This document shows positions 9,304 to 17,617 of a DNA stretch of 64,000 nt, piece by piece. This DNA is from Burkholderia cepacia. Lineage in GTDB: Bacteria > Pseudomonadota > Gammaproteobacteria > Burkholderiales > Burkholderiaceae. The notes beneath the pieces are model-generated. The model was not told where the DNA came from. It made no database searches and worked only from the letters and a program-made list of their open reading frames with translations. The DNA lies in contig NZ_LDWR01000017.1 of the NCBI RefSeq assembly GCF_001039005.1, positions 1-64,000 of the forward strand. Reading direction: 5' to 3'. A program made the position numbers and the translations under genes. Positions within the stretch are counted from its first letter, which is position 1. Each line of letters opens with the position of its first letter.

Positions 9304-10263
9304 TCAGTCCTGCAGCGCGGCCCACATGTCCTTGTCGCGCTGCGCGGTCCAGATGCGCGGATGCGTGATGCCGCTCGCTTCGTCGAACGCGCGCGACACG
9401 TCGAACGGCAAACAGTGCTCGTAGATGAACACGTGGCCGAACTTCGGATCCATCGCTTCGCGCGTGAGCGCCATCGACGCCTTCAGGTCGAGGTTGCGTT
9501 CGACCGCCTTGCGGCCCTGCGCGAGCAGCGTCGTGACGAAATCCTTCGTGTAGTCGAGGCCCTTGTCGACCTCGGCCGGATTCAGCAGCGCGGGGCCGCG
9601 GCCCGGCACGAGCTTCTCGGCGCCGAGCGCGCGCAGCGCCTCGAGCGTGGCCGGCCACTGTTCGAGCTGCGCGTCGCCGCAGTAGCACGCGGCGTCGTAT
9701 TCGACGAGGTCGCCCGAGAACAGCACCTTCTGCGACGGCAGCCAGACGATCGTGTCGCCCTTCGTGTGGCCCGAGCCGACATGCATGATCTTCACTTCGA
9801 GCTTGCCGAGGAACAGTGTGATCTCGCGCTCGAACACGAGCGTCGGCCAGGTCAGGCCGGGCACCGTCTCGACGCCGGCGAACAGACGCGGGAAGCGCTC
9901 GATCTCCGACTTCATGTCGGCCTCGCCGCGCTCGACGATCATCTCGTACGTGCCGCGGCTCGCGATCACATGCTGCGCGCCTTCGTCGAAATACGCGGAC
10001 GCGCCGAGCACGCGCACCGCGTGGTAATGCGACAGCACCACGTGCTTGATCGGCTTGTCGGTCACGCTGCGGATCTTCGCGATCAGGTCCTGCGCCATCG
10101 CGGGCGTCGCGGTCGTGTCGACGATCAGCACGCTGTCGTCGCCGATGATCACGCCCGAGTTCGGGTCGCCTTCGGCGGTGTACGCGTACGCGTTCTCGGA
10201 CAGCTTCGTCCAGGTGACTTTCTTCTCTTCCAGATCGGCTTGGGAGGCGAATGCTTTGGCCAT
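9304..10263 (-). CDS. MBL-fold metallohydrolase-like protein with altered metal motif
   Basis: This 319-residue protein has a metallo-beta-lactamase fold, with strands ending VLIVDTTAT, SHYHAVR, GSGHTKGD and FSGDLVEY. In canonical members the first motif is HxHxDH; here it is HYHAVR (His79, His81, Arg84), so the Asp and third His are missing. His166 and Asp185 are present. The last ligand position reads GRG (Arg222) instead of a His. One metal site may remain, or the protein may be non-hydrolytic. It heads a leftward unit with two MFS transporters and is divergent from the double-IclR regulator, which suggests a role in breakdown of an imported compound. Confidence 0.8.
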   Translation of the reverse strand: MAKAFASQADLEEKKVTWTKLSENAYAYTAEGDPNSGVIIGDDSVLIVDTTATPAMAQDLIAKIRSVTDKPIKHVVLSHYHAVRVLGASAYFDEGAQHVIASRGTYEMIVERGEADMKSEIERFPRLFAGVETVPGLTWPTLVFEREITLFLGKLEVKIMHVGSGHTKGDTIVWLPSQKVLFSGDLVEYDAACYCGDAQLEQWPATLEALRALGAEKLVPGRGPALLNPAEVDKGLDYTKDFVTTLLAQGRKAVERNLDLKASMALTREAMDPKFGHVFIYEHCLPFDVSRAFDEASGITHPRIWTAQRDKDMWAALQD

Positions 10264-10330
10264 GTTGCGTTCCGTGGCTGCGAGCCATGTGTTGAGGGGA
10301 GTGAGCCGATCATCTTCCCGCGTCGATTAT

Positions 10331-10359
10331 TTGTCAATGACAAAGTCGCTTGCTATTGT
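10331..10359 (+). promoter_or_regulatory. Promoter and operator-like palindrome before the double-IclR gene
   Basis: TTGTCA (10331-10336) and TATTGT (10354-10359) are separated by 17 bases, a good sigma-70 promoter reading right. The -35 region is also part of a 13-base palindrome, TTGTCA-A-TGACAA (10331-10343). It lies in the gap between the divergent MBL and IclR genes, so it may be the operator through which the regulator controls itself and the leftward unit. Confidence 0.5.
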
Positions 10360-10440
10360 CTAATGCGGGTAAACCTGCGGGCTGGCGCGATAAATGGCGT
10401 CGGATACCATGCGGGGTTTCGTCAACGGAAGAATCATCGC

Positions 10441-12090
10441 GTGCAGAACCACGAAGTCAGCGCAGACGACGCGCCCCCCAAGGCGCAGCGCGGGATCCAG
10501 AGTGTCGAGGTCGGCGGCCGGCTGCTCGACGCGCTCGCGCGCCGGCGCAAGCCGCTCGGGCTGTCGGAGCTGGCCGCGGCGGCCGACCTGTCGACCGCGC
10601 AGGCGCACACCTATCTCGTCAGCCTGACGCGGCTCGCGCTCGTGAAGCGCGACGCGATCACCGGCAACTACGAGCCGGGCCCGTTGTCGCTGCGGCTCGG
10701 GCTGATGTCGATCGAGCGCCAGCCGGCCTACCGCGCGGCGCTGCCGCACGCGGTGCGGCTCGCGGAAGCGGTGGGCTTGAGCGTCGCGCTGTCGGTGCCG
10801 GGCGCGCTCGGCCCGACGATCGTGCGCATCGAGCACGGCGGTTATCCGCTGCACGTGAACCTGCACGTCGGCTCGGTGATGTCGCTCGACACGACGGCGA
10901 CCGGCCGCGTGTTCCGCGCGTTCGGCGATTCCGCGCAACTCGATGCGATGGCGGCCAGCCAGGCCGGCGCGGGCGACACGCTCGCGGGCGCCGAAGGCAC
11001 GCAGCCCGCGCCGGACGCCGACGGGCAACAGGCCGCACTCGACGCGATCCGTGCGCGCGGCATCGAACGCAGCGTCGACCGACCGAGCCCCGGCGTCAGC
11101 GCGATGTGCGTGCCCGTATTCGACGCACACGAGCGCCTGCAGCTCGCGTTGACGGTAATCGGTTCGACGGGATCGATCGATGTCGGCTGGGACGGCCCGA
11201 TCGCGGCCGCCCTGCGCGATACGGCGCGACAGGCCACCGTGTCGCTCGGCGCGGAACCTGCCGAACCGGCGCCCGCACCGGAAGCAGGCGCACCGCACGT
11301 GCCGCCGGCGCTGGCCGACGATGCGAAAGCGCAGCGCGGGATCAATGCGCTCGACAGCACCGGCGAGCTGCTGCTCGCGCTGGTGTCGGCGGGCCGCGCG
11401 CTGCCGCTGCGCGATCTCGCGGCGGCGGCCGGCATGCCGGCCGCGAAGGCGTTTCCGCATCTCGTCAGCCTGCAGAAGATCGGCCTGCTGAGCCGCGACG
11501 ACGCCGGCTGCTTCGACGGCGGCCCGCTCGGGCAGGCGCTCGGCCTGATCGCGATGCAGCGCGTGTCGCCGACGCGCGACGCGGAAGCCGAGATCGTCGC
11601 GCTGGCCGGCGCGACCGACATGAGCGTGGCGGCCGCGACGCTCGGGCCGCTCGGCCCGACCGTGATCCGCCTGGAGGAATCGGCGCGGCCGCAGCACGTC
11701 AGCCTGCAGGTCGGCACCGTGATGTCGCTCGTCAATACGGCGATCGGCCGGATCTTCGCGGCCGGCATGTCCGACGACGTGCTGGCCGACTTGCTCGCCA
11801 ACGAGCCCGTGCGTCTGGCGGGCGGTGCCGCCACGCAGGCCGACGACGCGTTCCGCGCGCGGCTCGCGGCGATCCGCGCGGCCGGGCTCGATTTCGCATT
11901 CGACGCGCCGGTGCCGGGCATCGGGACGGTCGCCGCGCCCGTGTTCGATCACACCGGCAGCATCCGGCTCGTGATCGCGATCATCGGCTCGTCGCGCGGC
12001 TTCCCGCGCGGGCCGGACAGCAACCTCGCGCAGACGCTGCTCGCCGCGACGCGGCGGCTGTCGTGGCGGTTCGGGTGGATCGGCCGGTAA
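10441..12090 (+). CDS. Tandem double IclR family regulator
   Basis: This 549-residue protein is made of two complete IclR-type regulators in one chain. Repeat 1 (about 15-270) and repeat 2 (about 296-549) each begin AQRGI. Each then has a winged helix (LSELAAAADLSTAQAHTYL; LRDLAAAAGMPAAKAFPHL) and an effector domain with LGPTIVRIE or LGPTVIRLE, HVGSVMSL or QVGTVMSL, and PGVSAMCVPVFD or PGIGTVAAPVFD. A Pro/Ala-rich linker (about 271-295) joins them. Usual IclR proteins are half this length and dimerise. The GTG start at 10441 is chosen for GGAAG upstream; ATG at 10363 is possible. It probably controls the divergent MBL/MFS genes. Confidence 0.88.
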   Translation: MQNHEVSADDAPPKAQRGIQSVEVGGRLLDALARRRKPLGLSELAAAADLSTAQAHTYLVSLTRLALVKRDAITGNYEPGPLSLRLGLMSIERQPAYRAALPHAVRLAEAVGLSVALSVPGALGPTIVRIEHGGYPLHVNLHVGSVMSLDTTATGRVFRAFGDSAQLDAMAASQAGAGDTLAGAEGTQPAPDADGQQAALDAIRARGIERSVDRPSPGVSAMCVPVFDAHERLQLALTVIGSTGSIDVGWDGPIAAALRDTARQATVSLGAEPAEPAPAPEAGAPHVPPALADDAKAQRGINALDSTGELLLALVSAGRALPLRDLAAAAGMPAAKAFPHLVSLQKIGLLSRDDAGCFDGGPLGQALGLIAMQRVSPTRDAEAEIVALAGATDMSVAAATLGPLGPTVIRLEESARPQHVSLQVGTVMSLVNTAIGRIFAAGMSDDVLADLLANEPVRLAGGAATQADDAFRARLAAIRAAGLDFAFDAPVPGIGTVAAPVFDHTGSIRLVIAIIGSSRGFPRGPDSNLAQTLLAATRRLSWRFGWIGR

Positions 12091-12333
12091 TCGCCGCGCC
12101 GCCTCGCCCCCGTCCTCCCCGCCGCTCGAATCCCCTCTTTTGCTCCACGCGAGGCCGTGCACGCATGGCCTCGTCGCGCCTGCACGCGACGAAACGGCGG
12201 CCGATATTCATGTTGCGCAGCAGCAACACAAATTGCCAGTAATTCTCATATAACGAAATCGCATTTCACAAGGCGGTGATGTTTCGCTATGATCAGGGTT
12301 ATCCCTAACTCGCCACCTATATGGGGCTTCGTC

Positions 12334-12477
12334 ATGCAAACGTCTAATGTCTCCGATCGTTCCACCGAATCCGCCGGCTGGCTCGCACGTGTTGGCGAGC
12401 TGATTGCAGAAGCTTGGCAACTCCACCTCGATAACTGCGAAGTCATCGCTGAAGCACACGCGCGTCTGCCGCACTAA
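12334..12477 (+). CDS. Possible small protein of 47 residues
   Basis: This short reading frame begins MQTSNVSDRSTES and ends EAHARLPH. It has a GGGG run about seven bases before the ATG and an amphipathic-looking centre (WLARVGELIAEAWQLHL). An in-frame ATG at 12289 would add 15 residues. The flanking DNA is less GC-rich than usual. It has no recognised domain. It could be a genuine small protein or chance; the evidence is the ribosome-binding site and plausible composition only. Confidence 0.35.
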   Translation: MQTSNVSDRSTESAGWLARVGELIAEAWQLHLDNCEVIAEAHARLPH

Positions 12478-12879
12478 GCGGAACGACCGCACGACGACCT
12501 GCCTGATCCGCTTGCCCGAACGCGCGCCGCAAGGCCGCCGCGTCCGGCATCGGAGTTGGGTGGTGTCGTGGTAACGAGCCGGGCTGGTCCCGGTTGAATG
12601 CGCTCATCACGTCGGGAGCGCGTTGAGGTCTGCGCCGCCGCCGATCGGTATCGGCGCGGTTTTGTCGGCAAGTTGCCCGAGCGGGCCACCGTCATCCCGA
12701 CGACGTGCAATTGCGTCAGATCATCCCTGACGGAAGATTCATCCGTTTTGCCTGCCCGCGTGCAGTACCCCGCCGGGCGCCTTCCGCACCGGTCGATCGC
12801 AGGCTGTCTCCGCGCGATTGCGCAGCCGCATGCGCGACCCGTTCGATGACGGCCGCGCGCCCCATCCCCGCCCCCGCCT
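12478..12879. other. Intergenic, nothing recognised
   Basis: About 400 bases between the possible small gene and the end of the Lrp-type regulator. I see no gene with a plausible start and composition, no clear terminator and no repeat. Confidence 0.5.
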
Positions 12880-13362
12880 TCACACCTGAATCGACGGCAC
12901 GTCCTTCATGCAGCGCAGCGCGAACATCGAGCGGCTGTGACGGATGCTCGAGATCTTGTAGAGCTTTTCGCGCAGGAAACGCTCGTAGCCGGCCGTGCCG
13001 TCCACGGCGACCTTGATCCAGTAGTCGTATTCGCCCGACACCAGATAAGCCTCCAGCACTTCGGGCAGCGCCGCCAGTTCCGAGCCGAAACGCGCGAGCG
13101 CGTCGTCCTCGTGGCGATCGAGCGTGACTTCGAGGATCACGATGTCCGCGTAGCCGAGCATGCGCTGGTTGACCAGCGCGACATAACCATCGATGTAGCC
13201 GTCGACTTCGAGTTGCCGCGTGCGGTTCCAGCATGCGGTGGTCGACATGCCGATCTGTTCGGCCAGTTCGGCGTTCGACAGGCGCGCATTTTTCTGCAGT
13301 GCACCGAGGATCTTGCGGTCCTGATTGTCGAGGGTTTTCGGCGAGCGTTCGCGGGTAGCCAT
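12880..13362 (-). CDS. Lrp/AsnC family transcriptional regulator
   Basis: This 160-residue regulator has an N-terminal helix-turn-helix (LDNQDRKILGALQKNARLSNAELAEQIGMS, abridged to its key parts LSNAELAEQIG and TACWNRTRQLE) and a C-terminal RAM ligand-binding domain with VSGEYDYWIKV and DGTAGYERF. Such proteins form octamers or dimers that bind amino acids and wrap DNA. It is divergent from the LysE-type exporter gene at 13648, a common pairing in which the regulator induces export when an amino acid accumulates. A palindrome overlapping its own start (13367-13379) suggests autoregulation. No strong ribosome-binding site precedes the ATG. Confidence 0.9.
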   Translation of the reverse strand: MATRERSPKTLDNQDRKILGALQKNARLSNAELAEQIGMSTTACWNRTRQLEVDGYIDGYVALVNQRMLGYADIVILEVTLDRHEDDALARFGSELAALPEVLEAYLVSGEYDYWIKVAVDGTAGYERFLREKLYKISSIRHSRSMFALRCMKDVPSIQV

Positions 13363-13366
13363 GATG

Positions 13367-13439
13367 AGAAGAATCTTCTACTGAAAATGGGCATTCTATC
13401 TGAACAGGATTCCGGTTTCAGGTCCGTTTTGCCAGAAAA
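13367..13439. promoter_or_regulatory. Candidate Lrp operator array
   Basis: AGAAGA-A-TCTTCT (13367-13379) is a perfect 13-base palindrome five bases before the Lrp-type start codon. It is followed by TTCTACTGAA (13376-13385), TTCTATCTGAA (13394-13404) and looser copies TTCCGGTTTCAGG and TTTTGCCAGAAAA up to 13439. The repeated TTC...GAA spacing in an A/T-rich island suits cooperative binding by an Lrp-type protein. This is inferred from pattern only. Confidence 0.4.
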
Positions 13440-13647
13440 CAGGAAGCCTTTTAACCGACCCGCTTGATACATTTTCATCATGCCTGTTGCCCGGCACGCT
13501 CCCCGCGACAACCCCTTCGCACCGGGACGCACGGCCGCAATCACGAGTTGCGGTGCCGGACAAGCAGGCATGCGATTCCCCGCCGCCCGCACGCCTATCC
13601 ACCGCGTGCGGAGCCGGTGCCTGCTCCCCGCTCTTGCACTTCCCGTC

Positions 13648-14304
13648 ATGTCGTTCAGGCTTTATCTGTCGTTCCTCGCTGCTTCCGTCGTTCTCATCTA
13701 CGCCCCCGGCCCCGTCAACCTGCTCACGATGAACCAGGCGCTGCGCGCCGGCTGGCGCCGTGCGCTGCCGTGCGTGTGGGGCGGCACGCTCGCCGTACTG
13801 CTGCAACTCGCGCTGACCGCGCTGTGCCTGAATTCGCTGGTCCACATCAACGAGCACGCGCTCACTGTGTTGCGCTGGGCCGGCGCCGCGTATCTCGTTT
13901 GGCTCGGCGGCAAGCAATGGCTCAGCCGCGCGCCGGCAAGCGCGCCCGCCGCATCGGCCGAATCCGGTGCCGGTGCCGTCATCGTTGAGCCGGACGCCGA
14001 TACCGGACGCGCGCTGTTCTGGCGCGGCGTCGCGACGTCGGGCCTCAATCCGAAAACGCTGCTGTTCTTCCCGTCGTTCTTTCCGCAGTTCATCAGTCCG
14101 ACGGCCGACTGGAGCCTGAACCTCCAGTTCCTGCTGCTTGCCACGACGTTCGCGCTGCTGTTCGCGGGCGGCGTCGCGTCGATGGCGCTGTTCTCGCACC
14201 GGTTGAGCCGCGCGTTGCAGCGGCCGGCGCGGATGCGCGCGATGAACCGCGTGACGGGTGGCTTGCTCGTCGGGATGGGCGCGATCATGGTCGGCTGGAA
14301 CTGA
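13648..14304 (+). CDS. LysE/RhtB family amino-acid exporter
   Basis: This 218-residue inner-membrane protein has the LysE-family signature near its N-terminus (YAPGPVNLLTMNQALRAGWR) and the second conserved stretch SGLNPKTLLFFPSFFPQF. Its six or so hydrophobic segments match the family. These carriers export amino acids or their derivatives by proton antiport. The start MSFRLYLSFL is preferred over upstream in-frame ATGs because it begins directly with the first membrane segment. It is divergent from the Lrp-type regulator gene, the likely controller. Confidence 0.85.
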   Translation: MSFRLYLSFLAASVVLIYAPGPVNLLTMNQALRAGWRRALPCVWGGTLAVLLQLALTALCLNSLVHINEHALTVLRWAGAAYLVWLGGKQWLSRAPASAPAASAESGAGAVIVEPDADTGRALFWRGVATSGLNPKTLLFFPSFFPQFISPTADWSLNLQFLLLATTFALLFAGGVASMALFSHRLSRALQRPARMRAMNRVTGGLLVGMGAIMVGWN

Positions 14305-14358
14305 GCGACCGGACAGTGTGACCCGGGTCGGCCATCGTGCGGCCGGTACAATCGCGCG

Positions 14359-14790
14359 ATGTCCGAATTGCTCACTTACGGCGGCCTGTTCGCCGTGTCG
14401 ATGGTCGCCGCGACCCTGTTTCCGCTCCAGTCCGAAGCCGTGCTCGCCGGCCTGCTGCTTGCCGGGCGCGAACCCGTGTGGGCGCTGGTGCTCGTCGCCA
14501 GCATCGGCAACGTCGCAGGCTCCGCGATCAACTGGATGCTCGGGCGCGGCATCGAGCACTTCCGCGACCGCCGCTGGTTTCCGGTCAAGCCTTCTGCACT
14601 CGCGCGCGCCGAGCGCTGGTATGCGCGCTACGGCCGCTGGTCGCTGCTACTGAGCTGGGCGCCGGTGATCGGCGATCCGCTGACGATGATTGCCGGTGTG
14701 CTGCGCGAACCGCTGCCAACCTTTCTGGCGATCGTCACGATCGCGAAGGTCGGCCGCTACCTGGCCGTCGCGTGGCTCGTCGTGCATTGA
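14359..14790 (+). CDS. YqaA-type small DedA-like membrane protein
   Basis: This 143-residue inner-membrane protein resembles YqaA, a short relative of the DedA/VTT family. Key parts are FPLQSEAVLAGLLLAG, IGNVAGSAINWMLGRG, a central RW/YARYGRW segment and WAPVIGDPLTMIAG. The length equals that of the YqaA group. The function of YqaA is not firmly known; related VTT proteins affect membrane lipid handling and proton motive force. It is 54 bases after the LysE gene and could be co-transcribed with it. A hairpin plus T-run terminator follows directly. Confidence 0.82.
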   Translation: MSELLTYGGLFAVSMVAATLFPLQSEAVLAGLLLAGREPVWALVLVASIGNVAGSAINWMLGRGIEHFRDRRWFPVKPSALARAERWYARYGRWSLLLSWAPVIGDPLTMIAGVLREPLPTFLAIVTIAKVGRYLAVAWLVVH

Positions 14791-14797
14791 GCCGCGC

Positions 14798-14820
14798 GAC
14801 GCGCCACGCGTCTTTTATTT
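14798..14820 (+). terminator. Rho-independent terminator
   Basis: GACGCG (14798-14803) and CGCGTC (14807-14812) form a stem with a three-base loop, followed at once by TTTTATTT. It starts seven bases after the YqaA-type stop codon and overlaps the last codons of the convergent acyl-CoA ligase gene. Confidence 0.65.
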
Positions 14821-16467
14821 CTTGCCGCCCGCCAGGTCGATCGCCTTGTCCGATCCGACCGCATTGCGCAGCTGGAATTTCTGGATCTTGCCGGTCGATG
14901 TCTTCGGCAGCTCGCCGAAGCGCACGGCCTTCGGCACCTTGAAGCCCGCGAGCAGTTGCCGGCAGTGCGCGACGATCTCCTCCTCGGTTGCGCTCGCGCC
15001 TTCGCGCAGCTCGACGAACGCGCACGGCACCTCACCCCATTTCGGATCGGGCATCGCGACGACAGCCGCGACCGCGACGGCCGGATGCCGGTACAACGCG
15101 TCCTCGACCTCGATGCTCGAGATGTTCTCGCCGCCCGAGATGATGATGTCCTTGCGGCGGTCCTTGATGCGGATGTAGCCGTCCGGCGTCAGCACGCCGA
15201 GATCGCCCGTATGGAACCAGCCGCCGTGGAACGCCTCGTCGGTCGCCTTCGGGTTCTTCAGGTAACCCTTCATGCAGATGTTGCCGCGGAACATGATCTC
15301 GCCGAGCGTCTCGCCGTCGGCCGGCACCGGCGCCATCGTGTCGGGATCGAGTACCGTCGCGCCCGCTTCGAGGTGGTAGCGCACGCCCTGGCGCGCATTG
15401 AGCCGCGCGCGCTCTTCATCGGGCAGTGTTTCCCAGTGCGACTGCTGCGCGCACACGGTCGCGGGACCATAGACCTCGGTCAGCCCGTACACGTGCAGCA
15501 GGTCGAAGCCGATCTCCTTCATCTTCGCGATCACGGCCGGCGCGGGCGCCGCGCCCGCGACCATCGCGTGCACCGTGTGGTCGATGCCTTCGCGGAATTC
15601 GGCCGGCGCGTTCGCGATCGCGCTCTGCACGATCGGCGCGCCGCAATAGTGCGTGATGCGCTCGCGGCGAATCAGGTCGAACACCGTCTTCGCATCGAAC
15701 TTGCGCAGGCACACGTTCACGCCGGCACGCGCCGCGACCGCCCACGGGAAGCACCAGCCGTTGCAGTGGAACATCGGCAGTGTCCACAGATACACCGCGT
15801 GCTTCGGCATGTCCCATTCGAGCAGGTTGCTGATCGCCGCCAGATACGCACCGCGATGGTGGTAGACGACGCCCTTCGGATCGCCGGTCGTGCCGGACGT
15901 GTAGTTCAGCGCGATCGCGTCCCACTCGTCGGCCGGCAGCGTCCATGCGTAGTCGGCGTCGCCGCCGGCGACGAACGCTTCATAGTCGATCGCACCCGCG
16001 AAGCGGGCGGGATCGGCCGGCATCGCGTCGGCGACGCTGACGATCTTCAGGCCCGGCACCTCGAGCGCCGCACGATGCGCGAGCTCCGCGTATTCGGTGT
16101 CGACGATCAGCACCTTCGCCTCGCCATGACGCAGCATGAACAGCACCGACGGCACGTCGAGCCGCGTGTTGATCGTGTTCAGCACGGCGCCGGCCATCGG
16201 CACGCCGAAGTGCGCCTCGACCATCGCCGGGATGTTCGGCAGCATCGCCGCAACGGTGTCGCCGCGCCCGACACCGGCCTGCGTGAGCGCACTCGCCAGC
16301 TGCTTCGCGCGCGTGTAGGTCTCGCCCCACGTGCGCCGCACGTCGCCGTGCACGATCGCGAGGCGCTCGCCATAGACTTCGGCCGTCCGGACCAGAAAGT
16401 CGATCGGCGTGAGCGGCACGTAATTGGCGTCGCGGCGGCCGAGCCCGGCCTCGAACATCTGCGTCAT
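14815..16467 (-). CDS. AMP-dependent acyl-CoA ligase
   Basis: This 550-residue member of the ANL superfamily activates a carboxylic acid with ATP and joins it to coenzyme A. The P-loop motif YTSGTTGDPKG is at residues 189-199, the aromatic substrate-pocket region includes PMFHCNGWCFPW, and YGLTEVYGP, GWFHTGDLG and IKDRRKDIIISGGENIS are all present. The catalytic lysine lies in STGKIQK (Lys527). The family usually handles medium- or long-chain fatty acids or methylmercaptopropionate-type acids; the exact substrate is open. Start ATG has GGAGA upstream. It is divergent from the Crp/Fnr regulator at 16636. Confidence 0.9.
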   Translation of the reverse strand: MTQMFEAGLGRRDANYVPLTPIDFLVRTAEVYGERLAIVHGDVRRTWGETYTRAKQLASALTQAGVGRGDTVAAMLPNIPAMVEAHFGVPMAGAVLNTINTRLDVPSVLFMLRHGEAKVLIVDTEYAELAHRAALEVPGLKIVSVADAMPADPARFAGAIDYEAFVAGGDADYAWTLPADEWDAIALNYTSGTTGDPKGVVYHHRGAYLAAISNLLEWDMPKHAVYLWTLPMFHCNGWCFPWAVAARAGVNVCLRKFDAKTVFDLIRRERITHYCGAPIVQSAIANAPAEFREGIDHTVHAMVAGAAPAPAVIAKMKEIGFDLLHVYGLTEVYGPATVCAQQSHWETLPDEERARLNARQGVRYHLEAGATVLDPDTMAPVPADGETLGEIMFRGNICMKGYLKNPKATDEAFHGGWFHTGDLGVLTPDGYIRIKDRRKDIIISGGENISSIEVEDALYRHPAVAVAAVVAMPDPKWGEVPCAFVELREGASATEEEIVAHCRQLLAGFKVPKAVRFGELPKTSTGKIQKFQLRNAVGSDKAIDLAGGKK

Positions 16468-16532
16468 GATCCTGTCTCCCGTGTTCTGTCGACCGGCGTG
16501 CATGCACCCCGAATCGTTTTGATGTGGTTCAA

Positions 16533-16586
16533 TTGCCGACAGCCTAACGGTCGTTATTGTGGGCCGTCTGTCATCGAAACGACAGA
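16533..16586 (+). promoter_or_regulatory. Promoter and inverted repeat before the Crp/Fnr-type gene
   Basis: TTGCCG (16533-16538) and TATTGT (16555-16560), 16 bases apart, form a plausible promoter reading right. Just downstream, where transcription would start, TCTGTC (16567-16572) and GACAGA (16581-16586) make an inverted repeat that may be an operator. The region also serves the divergent acyl-CoA ligase gene. Confidence 0.45.
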
Positions 16587-16635
16587 GTGCCCTTCGAGCG
16601 CCGCGCGTAATCCCTATCCTCGCAAACCCGCACCC

Positions 16636-17391
16636 ATGCACGACCCTCTCGTTGCGCCGCCCGACGCGGCTGCCCACCCGGCCGACGCGCTTCCCGAACC
16701 CGGCCCGATGCCGGCGCTGTCGACGCTGTTCGGCCAGTGCGCGTGGTTCCGCACGCTCGCACCGGAACACCAGGCGCTCGTGCTCGCGCAGTCGCGCGTC
16801 GAGCAGTGCGAGGCCGGCGACGTGATCGCGCACCGGCTCGCGCCGTCCGAATACTGGATCGGCGTGCATCGCGGGCTGCTGAAGCTCGCGATCTTCAACG
16901 TGTCGGGGCGCGGCTGCACGTTCTCCGGCGTGCCGTCGGGCGGCTGGTTCGGCGAAGGCAGCGTGATCAAGCGCGAGCTGCGCAAGTACGAGGTCGTCGC
17001 GATCCAGCGCTCGACCGTGCTGTTCGTGCCGGTCGACACGTTCCATGCGCTGCTCGACACGAGCCTGCCGTTCACGCGCTTCGTGATCCACCAGTTGAAC
17101 AACCGGATGGGCGAGTTCATCGCATCGATCCAGAACAGCCGGCTGCTCGACGTCGATGCGCGCGTCGCACAGGCGCTCGCGCAGCTCTTCAACCCCGACC
17201 TGTATCCGGACACCGGCCCGTCGTTGTCGATCTCGCAGGAGGAACTGGGGATGCTCGTCGGCGTGTCGCGGCAGCGGATCAACCAGGCGCTGCAGCAGCT
17301 CGAAAAGCGCGGCGTGCTGCGGCTCGCGTACAACCAGATCGAAGTCGTCGATCTGGGTGCGCTCGCGCGGGTCGGGATGGAACAGATTTGA
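16636..17391 (+). CDS. Crp/Fnr family transcriptional regulator
   Basis: This 251-residue regulator has an N-terminal cyclic-nucleotide-binding-like beta roll (about 30-150, with GDVIAHRLAPSEYWIGVHRG and GGWFGEGS), a dimerisation helix and a C-terminal winged helix (ISQEELGMLVGVSRQRINQAL, split here as SQEELGMLVG and SRQRINQALQQLEKRG). It has no Fnr-type N-terminal cysteine cluster, so an iron-sulfur oxygen sensor is unlikely. It is divergent from the acyl-CoA ligase gene and may respond to a fatty-acid or energy signal. Confidence 0.88.
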   Translation: MHDPLVAPPDAAAHPADALPEPGPMPALSTLFGQCAWFRTLAPEHQALVLAQSRVEQCEAGDVIAHRLAPSEYWIGVHRGLLKLAIFNVSGRGCTFSGVPSGGWFGEGSVIKRELRKYEVVAIQRSTVLFVPVDTFHALLDTSLPFTRFVIHQLNNRMGEFIASIQNSRLLDVDARVAQALAQLFNPDLYPDTGPSLSISQEELGMLVGVSRQRINQALQQLEKRGVLRLAYNQIEVVDLGALARVGMEQI

Positions 17392-17514
17392 GCGGCGCGA
17401 TGAACGAAACCGTCGCCGACGCGGCTGGCCCGTCCGGTCCCGCAGCCGTTTATTCGCCGTCTCGTCCGCATGCATTTCCTCTGCGGAATCGGCGATCGGC
17501 CGCCGCGCGGCAAC

Positions 17515-17569
17515 CTGACAATTCCGCCAGTTTCATGTCAGTAACCCGTTCGGCCCCAACGCCTATCAT
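17515..17569 (+). promoter_or_regulatory. Candidate activated promoter of the RND pump operon
   Basis: CTGACA (17515-17520) and TGTCAG (17536-17541) form an inverted repeat with a 15-base gap. The -10-like TATCAT (17564-17569) follows, and the expected -35 position is poor. A repeat placed just upstream of a weak -35 fits activation by an OmpR-type response regulator, and one is encoded in the same operon. This is inference from position. Confidence 0.4.
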
Positions 17570-17617
17570 TCGGGTTCCCTTCACCGACGCCTGATCACCG
17601 CCTGTCCCGCTGCCTCC

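Noticed and set aside
9295..10440. N-terminal extension of the double-IclR frame
   Set aside because: The frame is open further left but is antisense to the MBL-fold gene. A promoter at 10331-10359 and a GTG with good ribosome-binding site mark the real start.
10441..12090. Double IclR as a recent duplication or assembly error
   Set aside because: The two halves are well diverged and joined by a proper linker, with no near-identical DNA, so the fusion is old and real.
12149..12173. CGAGGCC/GGCCTCG hairpin after the double-IclR gene
   Set aside because: The stem is short, the loop ten bases and no T-run follows, so termination is not supported.
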